Shown: in pieces, positions 37,231 through 45,441 of the stretch
Layout: each line of letters begins with the position of its first letter
How positions within the stretch are numbered: position 1 is the first letter of the stretch
Source of the DNA: Melioribacter sp.
Lineage (GTDB): Bacteria; Bacteroidota; Ignavibacteria; Ignavibacteriales; Melioribacteraceae
Direction of reading: 5' to 3'
Assembly (NCBI GenBank): GCA_023250955.1
Contig: JAHEZQ010000006.1
Location: 62,001-126,000, forward strand
DNA length: 64,000 nt
Notes under the pieces: generated by a model
What the model saw: the letters and a program-made list of their open reading frames with translations, nothing else
The model's database searches: none
Told to the model about the DNA's origin: nothing
Translations under genes and position numbers: made by a program

Positions 37231-39408
37231 TTGAAGAATGTTTTCAATATGAAAATCACATTTATTTTTATTTCACTTCTTGCACTGCAACTAATATCAG
37301 CTGAGGATAAACTAAAATCCGTAAAGACTGAAAATCCTCCTATCATTGACGGTAAACTTGATGATAAGATTTGGAATGATGCTCTTGTTGTATCCGGCTT
37401 TAAAACTTTTGCGCCGGATTTTGGAAAAGATGGATCAGAAATAACAATCGCTTATTCAGCTTACGATGCGGAGAATCTATACTTTGCGTTCCGTTGCTTC
37501 GATAAAGAACCACATAAAATAAAATCTAGTGTTTCAAGCCGCGATAATATTCGTCCAGATGATTGGGTCTGTATAAATCTTGATTCATTTTATGATCAGC
37601 AATCCTTGTATGCATTCTATGTTAATCCGCTCGGTATTCAAATGGATAGCAGGTTTGCATCCGGTCAAGAAGATTTTAGTGCGGATTTTGTTTGGTATAG
37701 CAGTGGACAAAAACTTTCTGATGGTTATAGTGTTGAGATAAGCATTCCGCTAAAGAGCATCCGGTATTCTGAAGGAAACCCAGTCACTATGTCAATTTTC
37801 TTTGAAAGATACATAAGCAGATTTTCAGAACATGATTCATATCCCGAACTGGATCCCGCAAAAGGATTTGCATTCCTTACTCAAATGGCACCATTAATTT
37901 ATTATGACTTGAAAAATTACACATTGTTCGAATTGCTTCCTGCTTTTACTTACAATCAGAAATACAATCTCAATGCAGGACAATTACAAAAATATGTTAA
38001 TAAAGGAGAAATTAGTTTAACCACAAAATATGGAATTACATCGGATCTGATTCTTGATGGAACTTACAATCCTGATTTCAGTCAGATTGAAGCAGATGCC
38101 GGACAAGTTGATGTAAACTTAAGATATCAATTGTACTATCCGGAGAAGAGACCATTTTTTCTGGAAGGAAATGAAATTTATAATGTTGCAGCAACTCAAT
38201 CTTCGGAAATTGATCCGCTAATTTCTTTAGTCCATACAAGAACAATCGTTAATCCTTTAACTGGAATTAAACTCTCCGGCAAAGTTGGTTCTAAAAACAC
38301 AATTGCTTTTATGTTTGCTATGGATAAACTACCGGCTGATATGACTGCTTTATCGGACGACTATGCTTACGTTCCTATCTTTAGATATAAGCAATCTTTT
38401 TCCGATGATAGTTACCTTGGCGGAATAATTACAGATAGAGAAATAAAAAACAGTTATGACCGCGTAATAGGAACGGATGGTATGTTAAGGCTAACTGATG
38501 CTAGTACTCTCGAATGGAACGCTTTCTATTCAAGTTCAAATTCAAATCCTCTCCAAGAAAATCAAGCTGGGCGTGCTTTAGGATTAGTGTATAAATACGA
38601 TTCAAGAAATTTATATTACAGTTTTACTGGAAAAGAAATCTCGGAGAATTTTAATACTGAGACGGGTTACTTAACCCGCACAGGCATTTTTGCTCTTACA
38701 GGATTAGTTAGACCAAAAATTTATCCTAATTCATCTTTTATACAAAGAATTGATTTAGAAACCTTCTCCGCACAAACGCAAGATAAACCAAGCAGTATGT
38801 GGGAAACATATAACTATCTTTCAGCTCAAACTTTTTTTCTTGGTTCTTGGAATTTTAAGTTGAAGTATTCATATGCAACAGAAATTTTTGAAAATGAAAA
38901 ATTTAGAACCGGGGGATTTCTAGTCAGTTTTGGAAGTCAATTTACCAAGCAGTTCTCTATATCATTATCTTATAAAAGAATAAATGCAATCTACTATTCA
39001 GTAAATCCTTATCAGGGAAAGAGCAACCGCGTCAGCACTATTATGGTTTTAAATCTTTCAGAAAATTTTGAATCTTACTCTACTTTTACATTTTCTGATT
39101 TCACTCGCGATTCGGATTCACAACTTATTTATGAATACCCAATTTTCCGTGAAAGATTAACTTACCAATTTAATAAGTATTTATTCTTCCGCGGAATTGT
39201 TGAGTACAACAAATATAAAAGACAATTGCTCACAGATTTTCTTGTTTCTTTTACTTATGTACCGGGAACTGTTATTCATTTGGGCTACGGGTCTCTTTAT
39301 GAAAAAACAGAATGGAATGAATTTCAAAATAGATATGTTGACAGCAATAATTTTCTTGAAGCACAAAGAGGATTCTTTTTCAAAATGTCCTACCTATGGC
39401 GAAATTAA
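37231..39408 (+). CDS. CBM9-like / DUF5916 outer-membrane protein
   Basis: Signal peptide (MKITFIFISLLALQLISA), then a carbohydrate-binding family 9-like domain (about 30-215; PPIIDGKLDDKIWNDA is its classic start), then a long beta-strand region that should be an outer-membrane barrel (DUF5916; YYPEKRPFFLEGNEIY is its marker). Ends in aromatic RN after a strand, as barrels do. The frame opens with TTG at 37231, 4 bp after GGGGG; an ATG at 37249 gives the signal peptide directly and is the alternative. Role unknown; perhaps glycan binding or uptake. Followed after 12 bp by the SDR-type gene. Confidence 0.85.
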   Translation: MKNVFNMKITFIFISLLALQLISAEDKLKSVKTENPPIIDGKLDDKIWNDALVVSGFKTFAPDFGKDGSEITIAYSAYDAENLYFAFRCFDKEPHKIKSSVSSRDNIRPDDWVCINLDSFYDQQSLYAFYVNPLGIQMDSRFASGQEDFSADFVWYSSGQKLSDGYSVEISIPLKSIRYSEGNPVTMSIFFERYISRFSEHDSYPELDPAKGFAFLTQMAPLIYYDLKNYTLFELLPAFTYNQKYNLNAGQLQKYVNKGEISLTTKYGITSDLILDGTYNPDFSQIEADAGQVDVNLRYQLYYPEKRPFFLEGNEIYNVAATQSSEIDPLISLVHTRTIVNPLTGIKLSGKVGSKNTIAFMFAMDKLPADMTALSDDYAYVPIFRYKQSFSDDSYLGGIITDREIKNSYDRVIGTDGMLRLTDASTLEWNAFYSSSNSNPLQENQAGRALGLVYKYDSRNLYYSFTGKEISENFNTETGYLTRTGIFALTGLVRPKIYPNSSFIQRIDLETFSAQTQDKPSSMWETYNYLSAQTFFLGSWNFKLKYSYATEIFENEKFRTGGFLVSFGSQFTKQFSISLSYKRINAIYYSVNPYQGKSNRVSTIMVLNLSENFESYSTFTFSDFTRDSDSQLIYEYPIFRERLTYQFNKYLFFRGIVEYNKYKRQLLTDFLVSFTYVPGTVIHLGYGSLYEKTEWNEFQNRYVDSNNFLEAQRGFFFKMSYLWRN

Positions 39409-39420
39409 ATATTTATCATT

Positions 39421-40080
39421 ATGAAAATTAAAACTATTATAACCGGTTCAACTGGTATGGTTGGAGAAGGAGTTCTTCACGCATGCCTCAAAAATCCTGA
39501 AGTTGAATCAGTACTTGTTATAAATAGAAAATCAAGTGGGGTTAAACACAATAAGTTAAAAGAAATTATTCACAAAGATTTTTTTGATCTATCTGCAATT
39601 GAAAATCAACTTTCAGGATATAGCGCTTGTTTTTTTTGCGCAGGAGTTTCTTCAGTAGGGAAAAAAGAAGACGACTATAAACGAATCACTTATGATTTAA
39701 CTATGAACTTTGCAAAAACAGTTTCAAGGTTAAATCCAGGAATGGTTTTTACTTATGTATCAGGAGTTGGAACTGATAGCACCGAAAAAGGAAAAAGTAT
39801 GTGGGCACGTATAAAAGGCAAAACTGAAAATGATTTGCTGAAACTTCCTTTCAAAGCTGCTTATATGTTTAGACCCGGTTATATTCAACCTACAAAAGGA
39901 TTAACGAACACTTATAAAATATATAAAGTACTCGCTCCCCTTTACCCGGTTTTTGAAAAACTTTTTCCGAAATATGTTGTTACACTGGAGGAAGTTGGAT
40001 TAGCAATGATAAATGTAGTGCTGAAAAGTTACGAAAAGAAAATTTTAGAATGTGATGATATCAGAAATATTGCACAGTAG
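39421..40080 (+). CDS. NAD(P)-binding SDR-type epimerase/oxidoreductase
   Basis: Atypical/extended SDR of 219 residues: nucleotide motif TGSTGMVGEGV (about 8-18), CAGVSSVGK, and YVSGVGTDSTEKGKSMWARIKGKTE, where the usual YxxxK is replaced by a W-x-R-x-K arrangement, so it resembles the small NAD-binding group (TIP30/HTATIP2-like) rather than classical dehydrogenases. Cytoplasmic; substrate unknown. It ends in the palindromic repeat at 40077. Confidence 0.75.
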   Translation: MKIKTIITGSTGMVGEGVLHACLKNPEVESVLVINRKSSGVKHNKLKEIIHKDFFDLSAIENQLSGYSACFFCAGVSSVGKKEDDYKRITYDLTMNFAKTVSRLNPGMVFTYVSGVGTDSTEKGKSMWARIKGKTENDLLKLPFKAAYMFRPGYIQPTKGLTNTYKIYKVLAPLYPVFEKLFPKYVVTLEEVGLAMINVVLKSYEKKILECDDIRNIAQ

Positions 40081-40125
40081 AGACGAGGCCTCCCGACAAG
40101 TCGGGACAAGTTACAACTTCTCTAC
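40077..40125. repeat. Nested inverted repeat between convergent genes
   Basis: Outer arms GTAGAGA (40077-40083) and TCTCTAC (40119-40125) enclose a perfect hairpin TCCCGAC-AA-GTCGGGA (40091-40106). The left arm includes the stop codon of the SDR gene. No T run on either strand directly after it. It is probably a dispersed intergenic repeat that may also stop transcription from both sides. Confidence 0.6.
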
Positions 40126-40132
40126 AAAAAAT

Positions 40133-41818
40133 TTATCCTTCTAAAGAAAGTAAAAATGGATTCTCCAACGCATTAACCACCCATCTCACAAATCTAATTC
40201 CATCTGCTCCGTCAATAATTCGGTGATCGTAAGAAAGTGATAACGGCATTATCAATCGCGGTTCAAATTTTTCGTTAATGTAAACCGGTTCATAAGATGA
40301 TTTGGAGACACCAAGAATGGCAACTTCCGGAGAATTAACTATCGGAGTGAAATATGTTCCCCCAATTCCGCCGAGATTAGATATTGTAAAACAGCCGCCT
40401 TGCATTTCTTCAAGCGAAAGTTTTTTATCTCGTGCTTTTTTAGAGACCTCTTGTAATTCTATGGAAAGCTGAATTATATTTTTCTTATCAACATCTCTAA
40501 TAACCGGAACGAGCAAGCCGCGGTCGGTATCAACTGCGACACCAACATTTATAAATTTTTTGAATATGATCTCGCTTTTATCCATATCTACACTTGTGTT
40601 AAATTGAGGAAAGACCTTAAATGCTGATGCGATCACTTTAAGAAGAATTGCAGTTACAGTTAATTTGCCTCCGGCTTCACTTACTTTCTTGCCGAATTGC
40701 TTCCGCAAATTTTCAAGTTCAGTTATATCTGCCTTATCAAATTGTGTTACATGCGGAACTGTCGCCCATGAATATGATAAATGCTCTGCTGTTTTTCTCC
40801 GGATGTTACTCATTGGCTGGCGTTCTATTTCTCCCCACTTTGAAAAATCGGGAAGAGATTCTTTTACAACTCCAATACCGCCGGACGAGAAACCACCTTT
40901 TTGAATCTGCTCGTTCAAAGTTTTTGCATAAGTTTTAACATCTTCAATTGAGATTCTACCGCCCGATCCGCTGCCCCGTACTTGTGAAATATCAACACCG
41001 ATCTCATGTGCAAATCTTCTTACAGATGGTGCTGCAGGAACTACAACTTTGGAAATATTTTTTGGAACAGAAATTACTGTCGGTAAGTGATGAGTTAAAT
41101 CAATCTTTGATGGGGAAGGCTGTTGTTGGTTGTCAGTTGTTGGTTGTCGGTTGTCAGTAATTGGTGATTGGTAATTAGTGATTGGTTGTAATTCTTTATT
41201 CTCAATTATTAAAGCAATTTGTCCGACAGCTGCTTTATCACCATCTTTTACTTTAACTTCTTTAACAACACCGCCAACTTCAGTAGGAATTTCGATTGTT
41301 GCTTTGTCTGTTTCAATTTCAAGAATTATTTGATCGACGTCAACTTTATCGCCGATTTTTACTAATACTTTTGTAATGTTAGCAGTAATAATATTTTCAC
41401 CAAGCGGTGGGATTTTAAATTCGTAGTTATTAGTGATTGATGATTGGTGATCAGTTGTTGGTTGTGCTTCAATAACTTTTTCTGATTTCTGACTCCTTGT
41501 TTCTGATTCCTTATTTTTGATTTTTGGTTTCTTTTCTTCTCTAGTCTCCTCCGTCTCACTTTCAACTGTCAACTGCGAACTGCTAACTTCTATCTCGACC
41601 AATGGTTCGCCCACATTTGCTTTCTGACCGTCTTTCACATAAACTTTTTTTACAATACCGGAAACATCGGAAGGGATTTCTACTGTTGCTTTATCTGTTT
41701 CAATCTCAACAACAACTTGATCAACTTCAACTTTATCGCCTTCTTTCAAATTAACTTTGATCACATCCGCTGAGTTTATTCCATCACCAAGATGCGGTAA
41801 TCTAAAATCTACAATCAT
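40133..41818 (-). CDS. aceF: Dihydrolipoyl acetyltransferase, E2 of pyruvate dehydrogenase
   Basis: Core of the pyruvate dehydrogenase complex. Two lipoyl domains (about 1-77 and 131-206) with lipoylated Lys 43 and 172 in EIETDKAT; linkers 78-130 and 207-260; E3/E1-binding domain (about 263-298, APSVRRFAHEIGVD); catalytic domain (about 320-561) with active-site DHRIIDGADG. The linkers are unusual: instead of Ala/Pro-rich they are Thr/Gln/Asn/Ser/Lys-rich (QPTTDHQSSITNN, QPITNYQSPITDN) and their DNA is made of heptanucleotide repeats. It starts 90 bp after aceE stops, beyond a repeat element. Confidence 0.95.
   Translation of the reverse strand: MIVDFRLPHLGDGINSADVIKVNLKEGDKVEVDQVVVEIETDKATVEIPSDVSGIVKKVYVKDGQKANVGEPLVEIEVSSSQLTVESETEETREEKKPKIKNKESETRSQKSEKVIEAQPTTDHQSSITNNYEFKIPPLGENIITANITKVLVKIGDKVDVDQIILEIETDKATIEIPTEVGGVVKEVKVKDGDKAAVGQIALIIENKELQPITNYQSPITDNRQPTTDNQQQPSPSKIDLTHHLPTVISVPKNISKVVVPAAPSVRRFAHEIGVDISQVRGSGSGGRISIEDVKTYAKTLNEQIQKGGFSSGGIGVVKESLPDFSKWGEIERQPMSNIRRKTAEHLSYSWATVPHVTQFDKADITELENLRKQFGKKVSEAGGKLTVTAILLKVIASAFKVFPQFNTSVDMDKSEIIFKKFINVGVAVDTDRGLLVPVIRDVDKKNIIQLSIELQEVSKKARDKKLSLEEMQGGCFTISNLGGIGGTYFTPIVNSPEVAILGVSKSSYEPVYINEKFEPRLIMPLSLSYDHRIIDGADGIRFVRWVVNALENPFLLSLEG
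41126..41188. repeat. Heptanucleotide repeat array inside aceF (second linker)
   Basis: Nine consecutive 7-bp units with no gap, consensus T(T/C)(G/A)GT(T/G/A)(G/A) on the plus strand: TTGGTTG, TCAGTTG, TTGGTTG, TCGGTTG, TCAGTAA, TTGGTGA, TTGGTAA, TTAGTGA, TTGGTTG. They encode residues about 210-231 of E2. As 7 is not a multiple of 3, three units give a 7-residue period. The units resemble the short tandem heptamer repeats (STRR) known from cyanobacteria. Confidence 0.85.
41430..41589. repeat. Three further heptanucleotide arrays inside aceF (first linker)
   Basis: 41430-41464 has five units of the same family as the second-linker array (TTAGTGA, TTGATGA, TTGGTGA, TCAGTTG, TTGGTTG). 41480-41535 has eight looser units around TTCTGAT. 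41562-41589 has four units around TCAACTG. Together they encode most of residues 77-130, the linker between the two lipoyl domains. Confidence 0.75.
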
Positions 41819-41835
41819 TTTATTTCCTCTTCAAA

Positions 41836-41907
41836 TTCTGAGTTCGGCGATAGCCGAACGAAGAATCTCAAACTTAAATTAGTTAGAGATACTTCGCTTC
41901 GCTCAGT
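41836..41907. repeat. Paired inverted copies of a TCTGAG...GAATCTC repeat between aceE and aceF
   Basis: Left copy on plus: TTCTGAG, hairpin GTTCGGC-GATA-GCCGAAC (41842-41859), then GAAGAATCTC. Right copy on minus: CTGAGCGAAGCGAAGTATCTC (41886-41906, written 5' to 3' in two parts). The two are in opposite orientation, and the pair fills the spacer between the aceE stop and the aceF ribosome site. Similar to the degenerate copy at 35540. Confidence 0.7.
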
Positions 41908-41908
41908 A

Positions 41909-44587
41909 TTAAAACTTTGCCGGATCCTTTTTATCGGGATTAATTCCCAAATCCTTAACAGCCTTTTTTACAACCTCAGGTTTAATCTTTCCTTCTTTCA
42001 TCAAAGAATAAAGTGTTGCATAAACAATATGTTTTGCATCTACTTCAAAAAAATCACGCAAAGAAGTTCTTCCTTCGCTTCTTCCGAAACCGAAAGTGCC
42101 AAGAGAATGAAGCAGACCCGGAAGCCATTTTGCAATTGCATCGCTCGATAGCTGGACATAATCCGAAGCGGAAATAAAAACTCCGCTTTCACCTTTTGTT
42201 GCTTGAGAAACGTAAGGAACTTTTGCTTCTTTATCCGGATGAAACATATTCCAGCGCTCTGCTTCTTGTGCATCAAGATGTAAATTTTTGTAACTGGTCA
42301 CACTCCAAATATCAGTTGATACATTGTATTTGCTTTCAAGAATTTCTTGTGCTTTGATTACTTCGTTTAAAATTGTTCCGCTGCCAAGCAAGTGGGCTTT
42401 TATTTTCTGTTCCTTAACTCCACTCGCTCTAAATTTATACATTCCTCTTAATATTCCATCTCTAATACCTTTTGGCATTTCAGGCTGCGCATAATTCTCA
42501 TTCATAATTGTGATATAGTAATAAACATTCTCTTGTTTTTCATACATGCGGTAAATTCCATCACGAATAATTACTGCAAGTTCGTAAGCAAATGCCGGAT
42601 CGTAAGCAACAACATTTGGAATTGTATATGCAAGCAAGTGGCTATTTCCGTCTTGATGTTGTAAACCTTCACCTGCAAGAGTTGTGCGTCCTGCTGTAGC
42701 GCCAAGTAAAAATCCTTTACACCGCATATCACCTGCAGCCCATGCAAGATCACCAAATCTTTGGAAGCCAAACATAGAATAATAAGTAAAGAACGGAATT
42801 GTATTGATGCCGTGTGTGGCATATGAAGTACCAGCTGCAATGAATGACGACATCGAACCTGCTTCGGTAATTCCCTCTTCAAGAATTTGTCCGTTCTTTG
42901 CTTCTTTATAATATAGTAAGCTGTCTTTATCAACCGGTTCATATAATTGTCCCGGGTGAGAATAAATTCCAACTTGTCTGAACAAAGCTTCCATACCAAA
43001 TGTACGCGCTTCGTCAGGAACGATAGGAACAATTAAATGACCGAGTTCTTTATCTCGTAAAAGTTTGGCTAGAATTTTTACGAACACCATTGTTGTTGAA
43101 ACTTCACGTCCTTCAGTGCCGGAATAAAATTCTTCAAATAATTCTTCCGAAGGAGTTTTAAGAGGTGTAGCTTTAGTAACTCTTTTAGGAATGTAACCGC
43201 CGAGGGTTTTTCTTCTTTCTTTTAAATATTTGATCTCGGCAGAATCTTCGGGCGGACGGTAGAACGGTGTTTTCGTAATTTCATCATCGCTAATTGGTAT
43301 TGAGAATCGTGTTCTAAATTCTTTTAATTCTTCTTCATTCATTTTTTTCTGCTGATGGGTAATATTCTTTCCTTCGCCAGCTTCGCCAAGTCCGTAACCT
43401 TTAACAGTCTTTGCAAGAATAACTGTTGGTGCGCCTTTATGTTCAACGGCAGCTTTATAAGCGGCATAAACTTTTTCTGGATCATGTCCGCCGCGTTTCA
43501 TTTTTAACAGCTGCTCATCGGTATATTTATCCACAAGTTTTAATAATTCAGGATACTTTCCAAAAAAGTTTTCACGAATATATTTTCCATCATGTACAAT
43601 ATAATTTTGAGATTCACCATCAAGAACTTCATTCATTCTTTTAATCAGCGAGCCGGATTTATCAGCAACAAGTAGAGGATCCCAATCGCTTCCCCAAATG
43701 ACTTTTATTACGTTCCATCCTGCGCCACGGAAATTTGCTTCAAGTTCCTGAACAATATTTCCATTACCGCGAACCGGTCCATCAAGTCTTTGTAAATTAC
43801 AATTGATTACAAAAATTAAATTATCAAGTTTCTCACGCGATGCTAAAGAAATTGCACCAAGTGCTTCGGGTTCATCTGTTTCACCATCACCGAGAAAAGC
43901 CCAAACTTTTTGATCGCTTGGTTTCTTTAATCCGCGGTCCTCTAGATATCTGTTAAATCTTGCTTGATAAATTGCTTGTATCGGTCCAAGTCCCATTGAT
44001 ACGGTAGGAAATTCCCAGAAGTCAGGCATAAGCCACGGATGCGGATAAGAAGAAAGTCCGCCGCCCGGTTTTAATTCTCTTCTAAAATTTTCTAATTGCT
44101 CTTTGGAAATTCTACCTTCAAGAAAAGCGCGTGCATAAATACCTGGTGATGCATGACCTTGAAAATAAATTATATCACCTTCTGTGTCGCCATCTTTACC
44201 TCTGAAAAAATGATTGAAACCAATTTCATAGAGAGTTGCAGCCGAGGCGTAAGTGGATATATGTCCACCTATTCCCGCTTCTTCTTTGTTTGCGCGGACA
44301 ACCATTGCCATTGCATTCCAGCGTATTAAACTTTTAATGCGGCGTTCAATTTCTCTTCCGCCTGGGAAAGGAGGTTCTTGTTCTTTTGGTATTGTATTTA
44401 TATGAGGTGTGTTTGCGGTAAACGGAAGATCAACACCGGATTCGTGTGCGTAAGTATCAAGATTATGTAACAGTTCTCTTACTTTTTCCGGTCCTCCTGA
44501 TTGCAGCACATACTCTAATGATTCCAACCATTCACGGACTTCAATTTCATCTAAGCCTGAATATCCGTTTTTATTATTTTCGTTCAT
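41909..44587 (-). CDS. aceE: Pyruvate dehydrogenase E1, homodimeric type
   Basis: Thiamine-diphosphate enzyme that decarboxylates pyruvate and acetylates E2. 892 residues, the length of the single-chain AceE type (not the alpha/beta two-gene type). TPP motif GDGETDEPEALGA ending in NCNLQRLDG (about 235-270), N-terminal E2-binding region, and HQDGNSH-type segment in the middle domain (LQHQDGNSHLLAY). Start ATG at 44587 with weak ribosome site (AAAAGGATT). First gene of the aceE-aceF unit. Confidence 0.97.
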   Translation of the reverse strand: MNENNKNGYSGLDEIEVREWLESLEYVLQSGGPEKVRELLHNLDTYAHESGVDLPFTANTPHINTIPKEQEPPFPGGREIERRIKSLIRWNAMAMVVRANKEEAGIGGHISTYASAATLYEIGFNHFFRGKDGDTEGDIIYFQGHASPGIYARAFLEGRISKEQLENFRRELKPGGGLSSYPHPWLMPDFWEFPTVSMGLGPIQAIYQARFNRYLEDRGLKKPSDQKVWAFLGDGETDEPEALGAISLASREKLDNLIFVINCNLQRLDGPVRGNGNIVQELEANFRGAGWNVIKVIWGSDWDPLLVADKSGSLIKRMNEVLDGESQNYIVHDGKYIRENFFGKYPELLKLVDKYTDEQLLKMKRGGHDPEKVYAAYKAAVEHKGAPTVILAKTVKGYGLGEAGEGKNITHQQKKMNEEELKEFRTRFSIPISDDEITKTPFYRPPEDSAEIKYLKERRKTLGGYIPKRVTKATPLKTPSEELFEEFYSGTEGREVSTTMVFVKILAKLLRDKELGHLIVPIVPDEARTFGMEALFRQVGIYSHPGQLYEPVDKDSLLYYKEAKNGQILEEGITEAGSMSSFIAAGTSYATHGINTIPFFTYYSMFGFQRFGDLAWAAGDMRCKGFLLGATAGRTTLAGEGLQHQDGNSHLLAYTIPNVVAYDPAFAYELAVIIRDGIYRMYEKQENVYYYITIMNENYAQPEMPKGIRDGILRGMYKFRASGVKEQKIKAHLLGSGTILNEVIKAQEILESKYNVSTDIWSVTSYKNLHLDAQEAERWNMFHPDKEAKVPYVSQATKGESGVFISASDYVQLSSDAIAKWLPGLLHSLGTFGFGRSEGRTSLRDFFEVDAKHIVYATLYSLMKEGKIKPEVVKKAVKDLGINPDKKDPAKF

Positions 44588-44759
44588 TATATATAATCCT
44601 TTTTTCTCTTCAACCTAATTGATAACTGGAAAACAAATATGAGTGCCCGCTAAATGCGGACATAAATTTAATAATTCTGTTGCTTGAATTCTATTCTACT
44701 TAGTTAAGAATGTTCTTACAATAGATAACGAGGTCTGTGATGGGTTAGTTCAATTTAAG

Positions 44760-44786
44760 GAAGGAACAAGATTTACTTGTTCCTTC
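44760..44786 (-). terminator. Hairpin after the small barrel gene
   Basis: Perfect 11-bp stem with 5-nt loop (GAAGGAACAAG at 44760-44770 and CTTGTTCCTTC at 44776-44786), 22 bp after the stop of the minus-strand barrel gene. The tail on that strand (CTTAAATT) is only weakly T-rich, so termination strength is uncertain. The rest of the 220-bp spacer to aceE holds nothing else I can name. Confidence 0.55.
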
Positions 44787-44807
44787 ACGTAATAAATATT
44801 TAAAATA

Positions 44808-45419
44808 TTAAAAAGAAAGCATCTTTAAATTGACGAACATAGCAACATTATTTAGATCCTGGTTTTTAAGTTTTGTAATGGAAATTTCTGAACTGTTTTC
44901 ATCTAATCCACTTACCATTTTATATCCGAGACCAAACGCAAGACGAGTTGTAGGAGTAAAATTTATTTCTAAAATTAAACTCGGTTGTACAAAGAAATAG
45001 TTTGTTCCAAAAATGTTGAAGAAGTTATCCAATAGATTATTTTTTGTTCGATAGTCCTTAACGGTTCCAACTCCGGCAAAAATATTAAATCCAAGATGAA
45101 CTAGTTTTTCTGAATTGAAGCTATATTCAGCCTCCACCCCAAAAGCTCCTGTGTTTACTTTTGAATGTGTCAGATTAACGTAACCCGAAAGACCTACAAA
45201 AAATGATTGATTAAAATATACTCCGCTTGATAGTCCAATCATTCCGGCTACTTGATTTTGGATTGGAGTAAATTGAATTCCATATCTAGTTACATAATGC
45301 ATTGATGAGCTCTCAGAGAATAATGATTCGGCCTTAGAACTGTCTTTTGTTTGACCAAGACATATTAAATGTTCAAAAAGAAAAAATAAAACTAGGGTTG
45401 TTAAAATATTTTTTTTCAT
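44808..45419 (-). CDS. Small outer-membrane beta-barrel protein, hypothetical
   Basis: Signal peptide (about 1-23, ending LGQ), then alternating-residue strands over about 170 residues (VAGMIGLSSGVYFNQSFFVGLSGYV, LVHLGFNIFAGVGTV, TRLAFGLGYKMVSGL) and a final aromatic (LKMLSF), as in 8-stranded OmpX/OmpA-like barrels. 22 bp downstream of the acyltransferase gene; function unknown. Confidence 0.75.
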   Translation of the reverse strand: MKKNILTTLVLFFLFEHLICLGQTKDSSKAESLFSESSSMHYVTRYGIQFTPIQNQVAGMIGLSSGVYFNQSFFVGLSGYVNLTHSKVNTGAFGVEAEYSFNSEKLVHLGFNIFAGVGTVKDYRTKNNLLDNFFNIFGTNYFFVQPSLILEINFTPTTRLAFGLGYKMVSGLDENSSEISITKLKNQDLNNVAMFVNLKMLSF

Positions 45420-45441
45420 TTTATCACCTTTTGTTAATTCA

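Noticed and set aside
39181-39366. Minus-strand frame at the end of the DUF5916 gene
   Set aside because: Antisense shadow of the barrel-coding end.
41126-41535. Heptamer arrays as a CRISPR array
   Set aside because: Units are 7 bp without spacers and lie inside an intact coding frame; no cas gene is near.
42571-43032. Minus-strand 153-codon frame within aceE
   Set aside because: An out-of-frame shadow of aceE; the aceE frame carries all E1 motifs.
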